Below are positions 1 to 6,196 of a stretch of 14,597 nt of DNA, in pieces (within the stretch, counting starts at the first letter, position 1; every line of letters starts with the position of its first letter). This DNA is from an uncultured Thermoleophilia bacterium. Its GTDB lineage: Bacteria; Actinomycetota; Thermoleophilia; UBA2241. The translations under genes were made by a program, and so were the position numbers. The notes under the pieces are model-generated. The model was not told the DNA's origin. It was given only the letters and a program-made list of their open reading frames with translations, and made no database searches. Location: contig CAIWHY010000497.1 of assembly GCA_903912585.1 (NCBI GenBank), positions 1 to 14,597 on the forward strand. The letters are read 5' to 3'.

Positions 1-1
1 C

Positions 2-274
2 GAGCCCGAGCCTGAGCCCGTCGCTGTGGTCGCCGCACCAGAACCGGAGCCGGTGGCTCCTCCCAAGCCGAAGTCAACGCGCGACGATCTCACGCGCATC
101 CGCGGCATCGGCGAAGGCATGCAGGCGCGCCTGAACGAGATCGGCATCTTCTCGTTCGAGCAGCTCATGTCGACCAGCGTCCCGAAGATACGCGAGGCAC
201 TGGGCGACGCGGGGCGCATGGCGCGGATCGACGAATGGATGGACCAGGCCCGGGACTTCTCCGAGTCTGACTAA
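2..274 (+). CDS. C-terminal end of a protein with a helix-hairpin-helix-like domain (5' partial)
   Basis: The reading frame is open at the left edge and ends at TAA 272-274, so only the last ~90 residues are seen. A GTG at 26 could be read as a start, but the Pro/Glu-rich frame continues upstream through the window edge (E-P-E-P repeats), so this is most likely the tail of a longer protein. After a Pro/Glu/Ala linker comes a compact helical domain beginning DDLTRIRGIGEGMQARLNEI and continuing to the C-terminus. The LTRIRGIG...L...GI pattern is the helix-hairpin-helix-like domain found at the C-terminus of many bacterial proteins and often labelled 'NADH dehydrogenase 41 kDa-like' or 'predicted flap endonuclease-1-like'. 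It usually mediates nucleic-acid or protein contacts. It is separated from the gas vesicle genes by a 234-base gap and probably has nothing to do with them. The full protein's function cannot be told. Confidence 0.7.
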   Translation, partial: EPEPEPVAVVAAPEPEPVAPPKPKSTRDDLTRIRGIGEGMQARLNEIGIFSFEQLMSTSVPKIREALGDAGRMARIDEWMDQARDFSESD

Positions 275-293
275 GCAAGAGGCAGGCGCCGGG

Positions 294-310
294 GTCCGCG
301 TCACGCGGAC
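294..310 (+). other. Perfect GC-rich hairpin just after the upstream gene
   Basis: GTCCGCG at 294-300 pairs perfectly with CGCGGAC at 304-310 around a 3-base loop (TCA), 20 bases after the TAA of the upstream gene. It sits where a terminator would be expected but is followed by AACGGCGG rather than a T-tract. It may be a factor-dependent or weak terminator or RNA 3'-end stabiliser. A second inverted repeat follows (CGGCGG 313-318 with CCGCCG 332-337). Confidence 0.4.
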
Positions 311-353
311 AACGGCGGCTGGTCCGCGGCACCGCCGAGCGCAAAGGTGGTCG

Positions 354-417
354 TGCCGCAGCGCGGCAGCGGTTGATCGCCCGAAAGGCGATTGGCCGCT
401 GTGCGAGAAGGCTGCGG
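354..417 (+). promoter_or_regulatory. Structured leader region upstream of the gas vesicle genes
   Basis: This part of the 234-base gap (275-508) folds strongly on paper. A long stem pairs 367-381 with 387-401: CAGCGG with CCGCTG, then three G-T wobble pairs, then ATCGCC with GGCGAT, capped by CGAAA at 382-386. An outer helix is possible between CCGCAGC 356-362 and GCTGCGG 411-417. It competes with a second perfect hairpin, TGCCGC 354-359 with GCGGCA 363-368. Two mutually exclusive pairings next to the start of a long operon could indicate an attenuator or ligand-responsive leader. I could not match it to a known riboswitch class, and GC-rich DNA forms chance hairpins easily. If transcription starts downstream (for example near 443-470) the element would not be in the gvp mRNA at all. 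Confidence 0.35.
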
Positions 418-442
418 AGGTCGCGCCACACTTGCCTCCAAG

Positions 443-469
443 GTCTCTGCTAGATAGTGCGCTAGAGAC
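443..469. promoter_or_regulatory. Inverted repeat, possible operator of the gas vesicle operon
   Basis: GTCTCT at 443-448 is the exact reverse complement of AGAGAC at 464-469, with a 15-base spacer. The interval is locally AT-richer than its surroundings and contains CTAG three times (450-453, 462-465, 471-474). It lies 40-66 bases before the first gene's ATG. I infer a regulator-binding site or promoter region. No convincing -35/-10 pair with correct spacing is visible. Confidence 0.28.
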
Positions 470-508
470 TCTAGCCCAAGTGTTCAGCGGGAACGGGAGG
501 ATGGCCTG

Positions 509-1312
509 ATGTACCTGGGCACCAGGAAGGTGCGCTCGGCCGGCCGCACCAGCGGTAGCGTCGAGGTGACTCTGCCCGTGCAGCTGAGTGTGCTGCAGGG
601 CGTCGAATGCCGCCTCGTGGTGCGCGATGGCGCGCGCCCCGAGCTGGTGTTGGAGCCGCAGCTTGACGAGGCGCGGAGCTTCTTCCGCGACATGTGGGAG
701 AAGCTGGCTCTGGGCCTTGCCGAGGTGGATGAGATCGGCGATTTCTCGGCTGCGGCCTTCGCGCTCACGCTCTTCTCGCCGGCGCGCGCACCGGACCGGC
801 CGCCGCTGACCTATGCCGACGGTCTCGCGGCCTTGCGTGAGCGCGTCCTCCTGGGCGTGGGGGGAGGCCCGGCGACCGAGCTCGGCACGGCACGGGAGGC
901 CGTCGCCCGCGTGCTGGGGGCTTTGGGAGCGGCCGCCGGACAGCGCCTCGGGCTGACGCATGCTCTGGCCCTGGCCTTCGGTGATGGGCTGGCCTACGTG
1001 ATGACGGGCGTGGCCGTGGGGTGGGGCACCGAATTCGAACGCGGTGTGGCTCACCAGACCTTCCGCGACGAGATGGCGGCCCAAGCGCGGAGCAACGGCG
1101 AGCGGACCTCGTTCTCGCCCTACGAAGATCGCGCCTGGCGTGCGGCCCAGCCTGGACTGGCGCGCGTGTTTGAGCAGCACAGCCGGTGGCAGGCGAAGCC
1201 GGTGCTCTACGAGATGGATCGAGATCGATGGCAAGTGGCACTGACCCTGGAATTGCGCGTGGCAGCCGCCACGATGAACGGTACAGAGACTTGGAGGTTT
1301 ACCTCGCCATGA
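509..1312 (+). CDS. Protein with AbrB/SpoVT-like N-terminus, first gene of the gas vesicle operon
   Basis: 267 residues. ATG 509 has GGGAGG at 495-500, eight bases upstream. Residues ~5-50 (V-x-S-A-G-x-x-S-G-S-V-E-V-T-L-P ... VVRDGARPELVLEP) resemble the swapped-hairpin AbrB/SpoVT/MazE-antitoxin DNA-binding fold, whose typical core is a short strand, 'GS..VTLP..L', a Leu/Gly turn and a final strand ending in 'I.LEP'. I do not recognise the remaining ~215 residues. They look globular, alternate Ala/Leu-rich helices with a Gly-rich stretch (VLLGVGGGP; FGDGLAYVMTGVAVGWG), and show no signal peptide. The stop overlaps the start of gvpN (ATGA at 1309-1312), so the two are translationally coupled. 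As the first gene after the leader it could be a cluster autoregulator, but that rests only on the N-terminal resemblance and position. It could equally be a structural accessory protein with a beta-hairpin. Confidence 0.8.
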   Translation: MYLGTRKVRSAGRTSGSVEVTLPVQLSVLQGVECRLVVRDGARPELVLEPQLDEARSFFRDMWEKLALGLAEVDEIGDFSAAAFALTLFSPARAPDRPPLTYADGLAALRERVLLGVGGGPATELGTAREAVARVLGALGAAAGQRLGLTHALALAFGDGLAYVMTGVAVGWGTEFERGVAHQTFRDEMAAQARSNGERTSFSPYEDRAWRAAQPGLARVFEQHSRWQAKPVLYEMDRDRWQVALTLELRVAAATMNGTETWRFTSP

Positions 1313-2328
1313 CGAATGCGCAGAAGACGAAGCCCGTTGTGAATGAGCAGGAGCGGAGCCGATTCGACCGCAAGCAGTTCCAAGAGAAGCAAGAGTTCGA
1401 ACGCAAGCTCCTCAATCTGGACGAGAGGGCGGCGGTCGCTTCGCCGGCGCGCCCCGACTTCGTCCAGACGCCGGCCGTCCAGGAGATCATGAACCGGGCG
1501 CTCGGCTATCTGGAAGCGGGCCTGCCCGTGCACTTCCGCGGACCGGCCGGCACCGGCAAGACCACGTTGGCGCTGCACGTGGCGGCGCAGCGGGGCCGCC
1601 CTGTGATGCTGATCGCCGGCGATGAGGACTTGCGCACCGCCGATATGGTCGGTGGCCAGTTCGGGTATCGCTACAAGCGGGTGATGGACAACTTCATCCA
1701 CTCGGTCAAGAAGCTGGAAGAGGACGCGGTGCAGCGCTGGACGGACAGCCGCCTGACCACGGCTTGCCGCGAGGGTCTCGTCCTCGTCTATGACGAGTTC
1801 ACGCGCTCGCGGCCTGAAGCGAACAACGTGCTCCTGGGGGTGCTCGAGGAGCACGTCCTGGTGCTGCCGACCCAGGCGCGCAAGGACCAGTACCTCAAGG
1901 TCCACCCCGAATTCCGCGCCATCTTCACGAGCAACCCGCAGGAGTACGCCGGCGTGCACGAGGCCCAGGACGCGCTCTCCGACCGTCTGCTGACCATGGA
2001 CCTCGACTACTACGAGCGCGACACGGAAGTCGCCATCGCCGCGTCCCGCTCGAGTCTGCCCGAGAAGCAGGCGGGTCGGATCGTCGACCTGGTCAGGGCC
2101 TTCCGCGCCTCTGGCGAGTACGATCAGACGCCGACGCTCCGCGGCAGCGTCATGATCTGCCAGGTCTGTGCCACGCAGAAGCTGGCCCCCAACGCAAATG
2201 ACCCGGCGTTCGTGGCCGTGTGCCTGGACGTACTCGAGTCCAAGATGGCGTTCACGGTCAAGGCCAAGGAACGCCGCCTGGAGCAGCGCAAGATGCTGCT
2301 GAGCCTCATCAAGCACCATTGCGGGTGA
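1309..2328 (+). CDS. gvpN: GvpN, MoxR-type AAA+ ATPase of gas vesicle assembly
   Basis: 339 residues. ATG 1309 is chosen over longer in-frame possibilities because it has GGAGG at 1293-1297 and overlaps the preceding stop as ATGA. The first ~45 residues are highly charged and helical. The AAA+ core follows: Walker A GPAGTGKTT at 78-86, Walker B LVLVYDEF at 157-164, a sensor-1 Asn in TSNP at ~209, and an arginine-finger-like Arg in DALSDRL at ~226. Length and order match GvpN. In characterised systems GvpN is not part of the main shell but is needed for gas vesicles to grow to full size; recent work in other bacteria links its ATPase activity to shell elongation. This is one of the surest calls in the window and identifies the locus. 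It is followed after four bases by the first of two coiled-coil genes. Confidence 0.96.
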   Translation: MTNAQKTKPVVNEQERSRFDRKQFQEKQEFERKLLNLDERAAVASPARPDFVQTPAVQEIMNRALGYLEAGLPVHFRGPAGTGKTTLALHVAAQRGRPVMLIAGDEDLRTADMVGGQFGYRYKRVMDNFIHSVKKLEEDAVQRWTDSRLTTACREGLVLVYDEFTRSRPEANNVLLGVLEEHVLVLPTQARKDQYLKVHPEFRAIFTSNPQEYAGVHEAQDALSDRLLTMDLDYYERDTEVAIAASRSSLPEKQAGRIVDLVRAFRASGEYDQTPTLRGSVMICQVCATQKLAPNANDPAFVAVCLDVLESKMAFTVKAKERRLEQRKMLLSLIKHHCG

Positions 2329-2332
2329 CGAC

Positions 2333-2641
2333 ATGAGGCCACAACCCTTGATAGTCGGCACGCCCAAGGGTCTTCGCTACGCGCATACCATGCGCTGGAC
2401 CGGCGTGCCCCGGGTGAACGGCGTGCAAGCCGTGGCCACGGCCACAGGCCGGCTGGGCTGGGCGCCCGCGCGCAGTCCCGCGCGGGCGTGCGGCGAAGCC
2501 GCCGGGCTCAGGCGCGAGCGCGCCCGCCTGCGGAATGAGCTGGGCGCCCGGCAGGTGGTCCAGGCGCAACTGGGCGCTCGCCTGCGGGACGACGACAGGC
2601 GCCTGGTCACGGTCGGCGAGCACTGCGGGAGGCGGCAGTGA
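2333..2641 (+). CDS. Small coiled-coil protein of unknown function, paralogue of the next gene
   Basis: 102 residues, ATG 2333, four bases after the gvpN stop, with only a weak ribosome site (translation is probably coupled to gvpN). Residues 1-50 are basic and probably partly disordered. Residues ~55-95 are a heptad-like Arg/Leu helix (LRRERARLRNELGARQ). The motif ATATG+ (residues ~35-40) followed by E-A-A/F-x-x-L-R/E-R-E-R-x-R-L aligns with ATATGK and EFARLERERVRLEEKL in the next gene, so the pair looks like an old tandem duplication. No enzyme motif, signal or membrane segment is seen. The stop overlaps the following GTG (GTGA at 2638-2641). Base composition and context support a real gene, but its extreme Arg content and short length leave some doubt. 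It may be a vesicle-associated scaffold; I do not recognise a named family. Confidence 0.65.
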   Translation: MRPQPLIVGTPKGLRYAHTMRWTGVPRVNGVQAVATATGRLGWAPARSPARACGEAAGLRRERARLRNELGARQVVQAQLGARLRDDDRRLVTVGEHCGRRQ

Positions 2642-3105
2642 GACCTAAGGGCATGCAGTACCTGACGACTCTGCTGGGGGCCGGCGTGGTCAAGTCGCCG
2701 GGCCTGCACGAGTCGGCCACGGCCACCGGCAAGACCGGCAGCCGGGCTCAGGCCGCCGGCGAGTTCGCCCGCCTCGAACGCGAACGCGTGCGTCTGGAGG
2801 AGAAGCTGAGCATGCAGGCGGTGCTCACGGCGCAGACCGAAGCACGGCTCGACGGTATCTGCACGCGCCTCGAGATGATCCGGCAGGAGCTCGACGACAC
2901 GCCCGCAGCAGTCATCGCGCGGAGCGCGCCGGCAGCGGCCCCGGCCAGGAGATCGGCCGCGGCAGAGAAGGCGGCCGCGTCCAAGAAGGCCGCGTCCAAG
3001 AAGGCCTCGGCTGCGGCCAGGAAGGCCGCGGCAGAGAAGGCGGCCGCGGCAGAAGCCGAAGACGACGACATGGAACCGTTCGAGATCGTTCCGTTCGAGT
3101 ATTGA
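2638..3105 (+). CDS. Coiled-coil protein with histone-H1-like Ala/Lys tail
   Basis: 155 residues. GTG 2638 overlaps the previous stop (GTGA) and has GGGAGG just upstream at 2627-2632; ATG 2653 is an alternative start. Residues ~28-88 contain the ATATGK motif and a heptad-rich helix (FARLERERVRLEEKLSMQ ... RLEMIRQEL) shared with the preceding gene. Residues ~95-143 are a low-complexity Ala/Lys/Ser stretch built of AAEKAAASKKAASKK-type units, like the C-terminal tail of bacterial histone-H1-like proteins, and the protein ends in a short acidic, aromatic tail (EDDDMEPFEIVPFEY). No catalytic motif. Basic tails of this type bind nucleic acid or acidic surfaces, but in this context they might bind the vesicle shell or a partner such as GvpH, encoded 25 bases downstream. 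I infer an accessory role in vesicle assembly; the family is unknown to me. Confidence 0.75.
   Translation: MRPKGMQYLTTLLGAGVVKSPGLHESATATGKTGSRAQAAGEFARLERERVRLEEKLSMQAVLTAQTEARLDGICTRLEMIRQELDDTPAAVIARSAPAAAPARRSAAAEKAAASKKAASKKASAAARKAAAEKAAAAEAEDDDMEPFEIVPFEY
2955..3048 (+). repeat. Internal repeats coding the Ala/Lys tail
   Basis: An identical 25-base segment (starting GGCCGCGGCAGAGAAGGC) occurs at 2955-2979 and again at 3024-3048. Between them, a 15-base unit beginning TCCAAGAAGGCC is repeated in tandem at 2980-2994 and 2995-3009, differing at one base. The repeats stay in frame and encode A-A-E-K-A-A-A / S-K-K-A-A units, so copy number could change by slippage without breaking the gene. 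Confidence 0.85.
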
Positions 3106-3117
3106 CGCGAAGCACAG

Positions 3118-3122
3118 AAAGG
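3118..3122 (+). promoter_or_regulatory. Ribosome binding site deciding the gvpH start
   Basis: AAAGG at 3118-3122 lies eight bases before ATG 3131. An in-frame GTG at 3122 overlaps this site and has no ribosome site of its own, so ATG 3131 is preferred. Confidence 0.6.
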
Positions 3123-3130
3123 TGGCCGTG

Positions 3131-3703
3131 ATGGCCGAAGAAGACAAGGGAGCGGGAAAGCGGGAGGGCGACCTCGATCTCGGGTTCGGGGGCGTGTTCA
3201 AAGGCCTCGGAGACTTCCTGGAGGTGCTTTCCGACAAGATGGAAGCATTCGAGAAGATGGACACCTCCGGAGCGGGGCTCCGCGGCGCCCCCCGCGGCGC
3301 GCCCGCGACGCGAACCGGCCAGTTCAAGGTCAAGGGTTTGGGCGACCAGGCTCAGGGCGTCTACGGCCTGAGCTTCCGCACGCTCGCCGACGGGGTGCCA
3401 CGGGTGGAGCGCTTCGGCAACATCCGCCGCACCGACGAAGGGCCCGTCGTCGCGGACGTGCGTGAGCCGCTGGTCGACGTGTTCAACGAGGCCGACGAGA
3501 TCGTGCTCGTCGCCGAGATGCCTGGCGCCAACGAAGAAGACGTCTCGGTCGAGCTGCATGACGACGTGCTCGTGCTCGAGACCACCGGAGAGCGCAAGTA
3601 CGCACGCGAAGTGCTGCTGCCCGCGGCTGTCGATGCCGCCAGCATGCAGAAGACCTTTCGCAACGGCATTCTCGAGCTGAAGCTCAAGAAGACCGCCGAG
3701 TAG
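3131..3703 (+). CDS. gvpH: GvpH-like small heat shock (Hsp20/alpha-crystallin) gas vesicle protein
   Basis: 190 residues from ATG 3131. The N-terminal ~45 residues are acidic and helical (FGGVFKGLGDFLEVLSDKME), followed by a flexible Gly/Ala/Arg linker and a conserved-looking patch (GQFKVKGLGDQAQGVYGLSF) typical of GvpH-type proteins. Residues ~110-188 form an alpha-crystallin domain: EPLVDVFNEADEIVLVAEMPG, a D-D-V-L-V-L-E strand, and the C-terminal signature F-x-N-G-I-L-E-L-K-L at ~176-185. In haloarchaea GvpH is an Hsp20-family accessory protein that affects the amount and stability of GvpA-type proteins. Hsp20 proteins hold unfolding or hydrophobic clients without ATP, which suits the aggregation-prone shell protein. 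It lies in the middle of the operon, 25 bases after the Ala/Lys-tailed gene and 15 before the HEHAH-motif gene. Confidence 0.88.
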   Translation: MAEEDKGAGKREGDLDLGFGGVFKGLGDFLEVLSDKMEAFEKMDTSGAGLRGAPRGAPATRTGQFKVKGLGDQAQGVYGLSFRTLADGVPRVERFGNIRRTDEGPVVADVREPLVDVFNEADEIVLVAEMPGANEEDVSVELHDDVLVLETTGERKYAREVLLPAAVDAASMQKTFRNGILELKLKKTAE

Positions 3704-3718
3704 AGACTGAGGCGCGGC

Positions 3719-4750
3719 ATGCCACGGGCGATCAAGCACTTCGATCTTCACCAGGTGGAGGGTACGGACCTGCGCGTGGTCTCCGACGTGGACAACGGCG
3801 TCCTGGCCGTGATCGAGGCCGAGGATGAGGTAGTGCGCCGGTACGCCGCGCGCGGGTTGTGGCGGCACGACTGGGTGGACCTCTTCGTGCTTCAGGATCT
3901 GCAAGTGCTGGCGGAGCAGCTCTCGGGGGCCGGCGGCCTGCCGCCCGGGGGGACGCAGGCGTTGGATCGCCGCCCCGTGGTCAACGCGTTCGATCTTGCC
4001 GACCTGTCGGGCTGTCATGTGTTCGTCAATCACAGGGTCATGGTCGAAGAGGGCTACTGGGGGGACCCGGCCGCCGTGCGCGCTCTTCTGGCTCACGAGC
4101 ACGCCCATCCGCTCTCCGAGAACCCGACGGTCGCGGCCTCGCGGGCGTTGCGGCTGCGAGACCCTCACGTGCCGGTCGCCGGAGGGCTGCCGTCGCTCAA
4201 GGGGCTGGCTACCGCGCTGGCGGAGAAGTTGTGCTGCTACGGACCGCGCGAGGTGTTCGCGAACGACCTCACCGTGGCCGCCGGCTGCGCCGACGACCTG
4301 TTCCACCTCGACCAGCTGGTCGTGGCCGCCGCCGCTCGTGGCGTGCTCGGCCGGGCGGCCCTGGTGGACCATCTGGAAGCCGACGTGGAAGGTGGCAAGC
4401 TGCCCCGGCAAGACGCCGGGCAGGCGCTGCTCCTGGGCGATCTGCGGAGCTGTCTCGACCTGGCCATGGAGACTGCGCCCTTCTACAGGGCGGGGCGGCC
4501 GGGCCAGGCGGCCGAGCTGGAGGCGGTGCTGTTCGAGCAGGTCTTCCCTCGACTGGAATCCGCAGTAGAGGGAACTTACCGGTTAGTGCGCGACCTGTAC
4601 GTGGAGTTGAGCTCCGATCTCACGGATGCCGCTCTTGTCTCTTGGGCAGAGCGCGTGATCGACCCACTGTCGAGAGTCCTGAGCGAGCGGGGTCTGGAGT
4701 TGGATTTGAGTTTCCATCACTCAGAGAAGGAGGAGGACACGCATGCCTGA
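3719..4750 (+). CDS. Unknown protein with an HEHAH metallopeptidase-like motif
   Basis: 343 residues, ATG 3719. I do not recognise a named family. Residues 126-130 read H-E-H-A-H inside ALLAHEHAHPL, an exact HEXXH with hydrophobic residues before it, as in zinc-dependent metallopeptidases. About 50 residues on, R-E-V-F-A-N-D (177-183) offers a Glu178 that could be the third zinc ligand; the E-x-x-A-N/D pattern recalls gluzincin-like and ImmA/IrrE-type enzymes. The segment before the motif (SGCHVFVNHRVMVEEGYWGD, ~98-116) also resembles the strand that precedes the active helix in zincins. The rest is helical, acidic and without membrane segments. It ends by overlapping the first GvpF/L gene by eight bases. 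If active it might process a vesicle protein or a regulator; if inactive it is a structural accessory. The metalloprotease idea is inference from motif only. Confidence 0.85.
   Translation: MPRAIKHFDLHQVEGTDLRVVSDVDNGVLAVIEAEDEVVRRYAARGLWRHDWVDLFVLQDLQVLAEQLSGAGGLPPGGTQALDRRPVVNAFDLADLSGCHVFVNHRVMVEEGYWGDPAAVRALLAHEHAHPLSENPTVAASRALRLRDPHVPVAGGLPSLKGLATALAEKLCCYGPREVFANDLTVAAGCADDLFHLDQLVVAAAARGVLGRAALVDHLEADVEGGKLPRQDAGQALLLGDLRSCLDLAMETAPFYRAGRPGQAAELEAVLFEQVFPRLESAVEGTYRLVRDLYVELSSDLTDAALVSWAERVIDPLSRVLSERGLELDLSFHHSEKEEDTHA
4727..4736 (+). promoter_or_regulatory. Strong ribosome binding site for GvpF/L copy 1
   Basis: AAGGAGGAGG at 4727-4736 lies six bases before ATG 4743 and inside the 3' end of the preceding gene. 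It is among the strongest ribosome sites in the window and sets the start despite the eight-base gene overlap. Confidence 0.75.
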
Positions 4751-5513
4751 GTCGCGCGACTCCGACGGCAAGTACCTGTACGTCTACTGCGTCATCCGCT
4801 GCGACGAGCCACCCGAATTCACGTCCTTGGGCATGGGCGAGCGGGGGGACGCCGTCTACACCGTGCACCAGGGCGACCTGGCGGCGGTGGTGAGCGACTC
4901 GCCCAGCGACGCTTTCGAGGCCCGACGGCGAAACATGATGGCCCACACCGCGGTGCTCGAGGAGGTCATGAGCAGTTTCACCATCCTCCCGCTGCGCTTC
5001 AGCACCGTCGCCCCCGACGTGGAATTGGTCCGGGACAAGCTCCTCGGCGAGCGGCGTGACGAGCTGCTCTCACTCTGGCGCGAGATGGACGGGCGCGTGG
5101 AGCTCGGTCTCAAGGCGTTCTGGCACGAAGACACGCTCTTCCAGGGGATCGTCGACGAGAACCCACAGATCCGCTCGCTGCGTGACTCCCTTGCGGGCCG
5201 GCCCGCCGAGGAGACGCATGCGGAGCGCATGAAGCTCGGCGAGCTCGTCGAGGTCGCCATGAAGCAGCGGCGCCAGAGAGACTCCGAGCTGATCCTCTCA
5301 CGCCTTCGGCCCCTGACGCACAACGTGGCGATCAACGACAACTACGGGGAGCGCATGGTGCTGAACGCCGCCTTCCTCGTCGACAAAGACGCCGAACCTC
5401 GCGTGGACGAGGCGGTGCAGCAGCTGGACACCGAACTAGGGCAGCGGCTGATGTTCAAGTACGTGGGCAGCGTGCCCCCGTACAACTTCGTCAAGCTCGT
5501 CATGCACTGGTAG
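4743..5513 (+). CDS. gvpF/L: GvpF/GvpL family gas vesicle protein, copy 1
   Basis: 256 residues, within the usual 200-280 of the family. Family landmarks in order: the first strand YLYVYCVI (~11-18), the GDLAAVVSD turn (~44-52), the signature LPLRFSTV at 82-89, a charged middle, the M-V-L-N-A-A-F-L-V-D strand, and the C-terminal V-P-P-Y-N-F motif ending ~8 residues before the stop. GvpF/L proteins have two alpha/beta domains, occur inside or at the shell, and bind GvpA; in haloarchaea GvpF or GvpL makes contacts with most other accessory proteins and may keep GvpA from aggregating. This copy is the plainest of the three here, with no added domain, and is followed by gvpG in the gvpL/F-gvpG order seen in many clusters. 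Confidence 0.96.
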   Translation: MPESRDSDGKYLYVYCVIRCDEPPEFTSLGMGERGDAVYTVHQGDLAAVVSDSPSDAFEARRRNMMAHTAVLEEVMSSFTILPLRFSTVAPDVELVRDKLLGERRDELLSLWREMDGRVELGLKAFWHEDTLFQGIVDENPQIRSLRDSLAGRPAEETHAERMKLGELVEVAMKQRRQRDSELILSRLRPLTHNVAINDNYGERMVLNAAFLVDKDAEPRVDEAVQQLDTELGQRLMFKYVGSVPPYNFVKLVMHW

Positions 5514-5521
5514 GAGCGACG

Positions 5522-5779
5522 ATGGGCATTCTCCTGAAACTGCTGACGTTCCCGGTCTCTGCGCCGCTGGACGGCGTGCTCTGGATTGCGAACACGGTCA
5601 AGGAACAGGCCGAGGCCGAGTACTACGACGAGGGCTCGGTGCGCGGTCGCTTGCTAGAGCTCGAGCTCAAGCTCGACCTGGGCGAGATCACGGAGGATGA
5701 GTACCAGGCCGCCGAAGACGAGCTGGTAGAGCGGCTCACTGAGATCCGTGAGCGGCGCGCGGCGGAGCAAGGCTCGTGA
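5522..5779 (+). CDS. gvpG: GvpG gas vesicle accessory protein
   Basis: 85 residues, the normal GvpG size. AGGAG at 5512-5516 is five bases before ATG 5522. The N-terminus MGILLKLLTFPVSAPLDGVLWIA is the typical amphipathic/hydrophobic GvpG start (Pro in the middle, G-x-x-W), followed by a short charged link (KEQAEAEYYDEGSVR) and a long Glu/Leu/Arg helix with LGEITEDEYQAAEDELVERL, the 'short C-terminal-domain' pattern (G-x-I-x-x-x-E-y). GvpG is one of the minor proteins needed for gas vesicle formation and is thought to bind GvpF/L and GvpA during nucleation. The stop overlaps the GTG of gvpO by four bases (GTGA), suggesting coupled translation. Confidence 0.92.
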   Translation: MGILLKLLTFPVSAPLDGVLWIANTVKEQAEAEYYDEGSVRGRLLELELKLDLGEITEDEYQAAEDELVERLTEIRERRAAEQGS

Positions 5780-6126
5780 GCGAGCCTGATACGGGCCTGG
5801 AGGTGCCCGACGCACAGCTGTGGGATCGGACCATCATGCGCGATGAAGGGAGTGAAGCGAGAATGAAGCCTACCGAGGCAGCCCAACGGGCCAAAGATCA
5901 CCTGACCGCACTCACGGGGCTGGAAGCCCTCACGGTCTCCAGTCTCGACAAGGTCGAGGCGGGATGGAGCGTGACCGTGGAGATGCTGGAGCTGAAGAAG
6001 ATCCCGGATTCGCACGACGTGCTCGGGTCGTATGCGTGCGTGGTGGACGATGACGGCAATCTGCTGAGCTACAAGCGCACGCTGCGCTACCGGCGCAGCG
6101 ATGTCATGGAAGAACGCACGGTCTAG
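5776..6126 (+). CDS. gvpO: GvpO gas vesicle protein
   Basis: 116 residues from GTG 5776, which overlaps the gvpG stop. The conserved GvpO region starts near residue 31 (PTEAAQRAKDHLTALTG) and runs through G-W-S-V-T-V-E-M-L-E to a Y-x-x-x-L-R-Y-x-R-x end (YKRTLRYRRSD). The family's usual pattern is helix, then a small sheet with V-x-V-x-E-x-x-R/K-x-P. The acidic first ~29 residues are less typical. ATG 5863 would skip them, so the true start could be either; coupling to gvpG favours 5776. GvpO is needed for gas vesicle formation in several bacteria and haloarchaea, with reported effects on expression or assembly. It is followed by a 70-base gap before the zinc-finger pair. Confidence 0.88.
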   Translation: MSEPDTGLEVPDAQLWDRTIMRDEGSEARMKPTEAAQRAKDHLTALTGLEALTVSSLDKVEAGWSVTVEMLELKKIPDSHDVLGSYACVVDDDGNLLSYKRTLRYRRSDVMEERTV

Positions 6127-6196
6127 CTGACCGGAGCGACCCACGGGTTTGAGGCGAAGGCGCCTTCTGGTCAATGGGAAGGGTGGCTGGTGCGGC

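Noticed and set aside
294..337. Rho-independent terminator of the upstream gene
   Set aside because: The hairpins are real but lack a T-tract, so I list only a hairpin and do not call a terminator.
338..417. Cyclic-di-GMP (GEMM) or cyclic-di-AMP riboswitch
   Set aside because: A GCGCAAAGG stretch and a GAAA-containing loop recall GEMM, but the conserved joining segments and tetraloop receptor are not found in the right order; the ydaO core motifs are also missing.
432..460. Sigma-70 promoter TTGCCT ... TAGATA or TAGTGC
   Set aside because: TTGCCT to TAGATA gives only a 13-base spacer, and with 17 bases the -10 would be TAGTGC, a poor match.
501..509. Two-codon minimal frame ATG GCC TGA overlapping the first gene's ATG
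   Set aside because: The ribosome site (495-500) directly touches ATG 501 with no spacing, so initiation there is unlikely; spacing to ATG 509 is ideal.
2912..4411. 499-codon minus-strand frame opposite gvpH and the HEHAH gene
   Set aside because: Composition is typical of an antisense shadow (His/Val/Arg-rich) and the plus strand carries a clear Hsp20 gene with a ribosome site.
6149..6196. TTG start giving a 139-residue zinc-finger protein
   Set aside because: The added residues are basic and unlike the paralogue, which starts M-D-E as does the form beginning at 6197.
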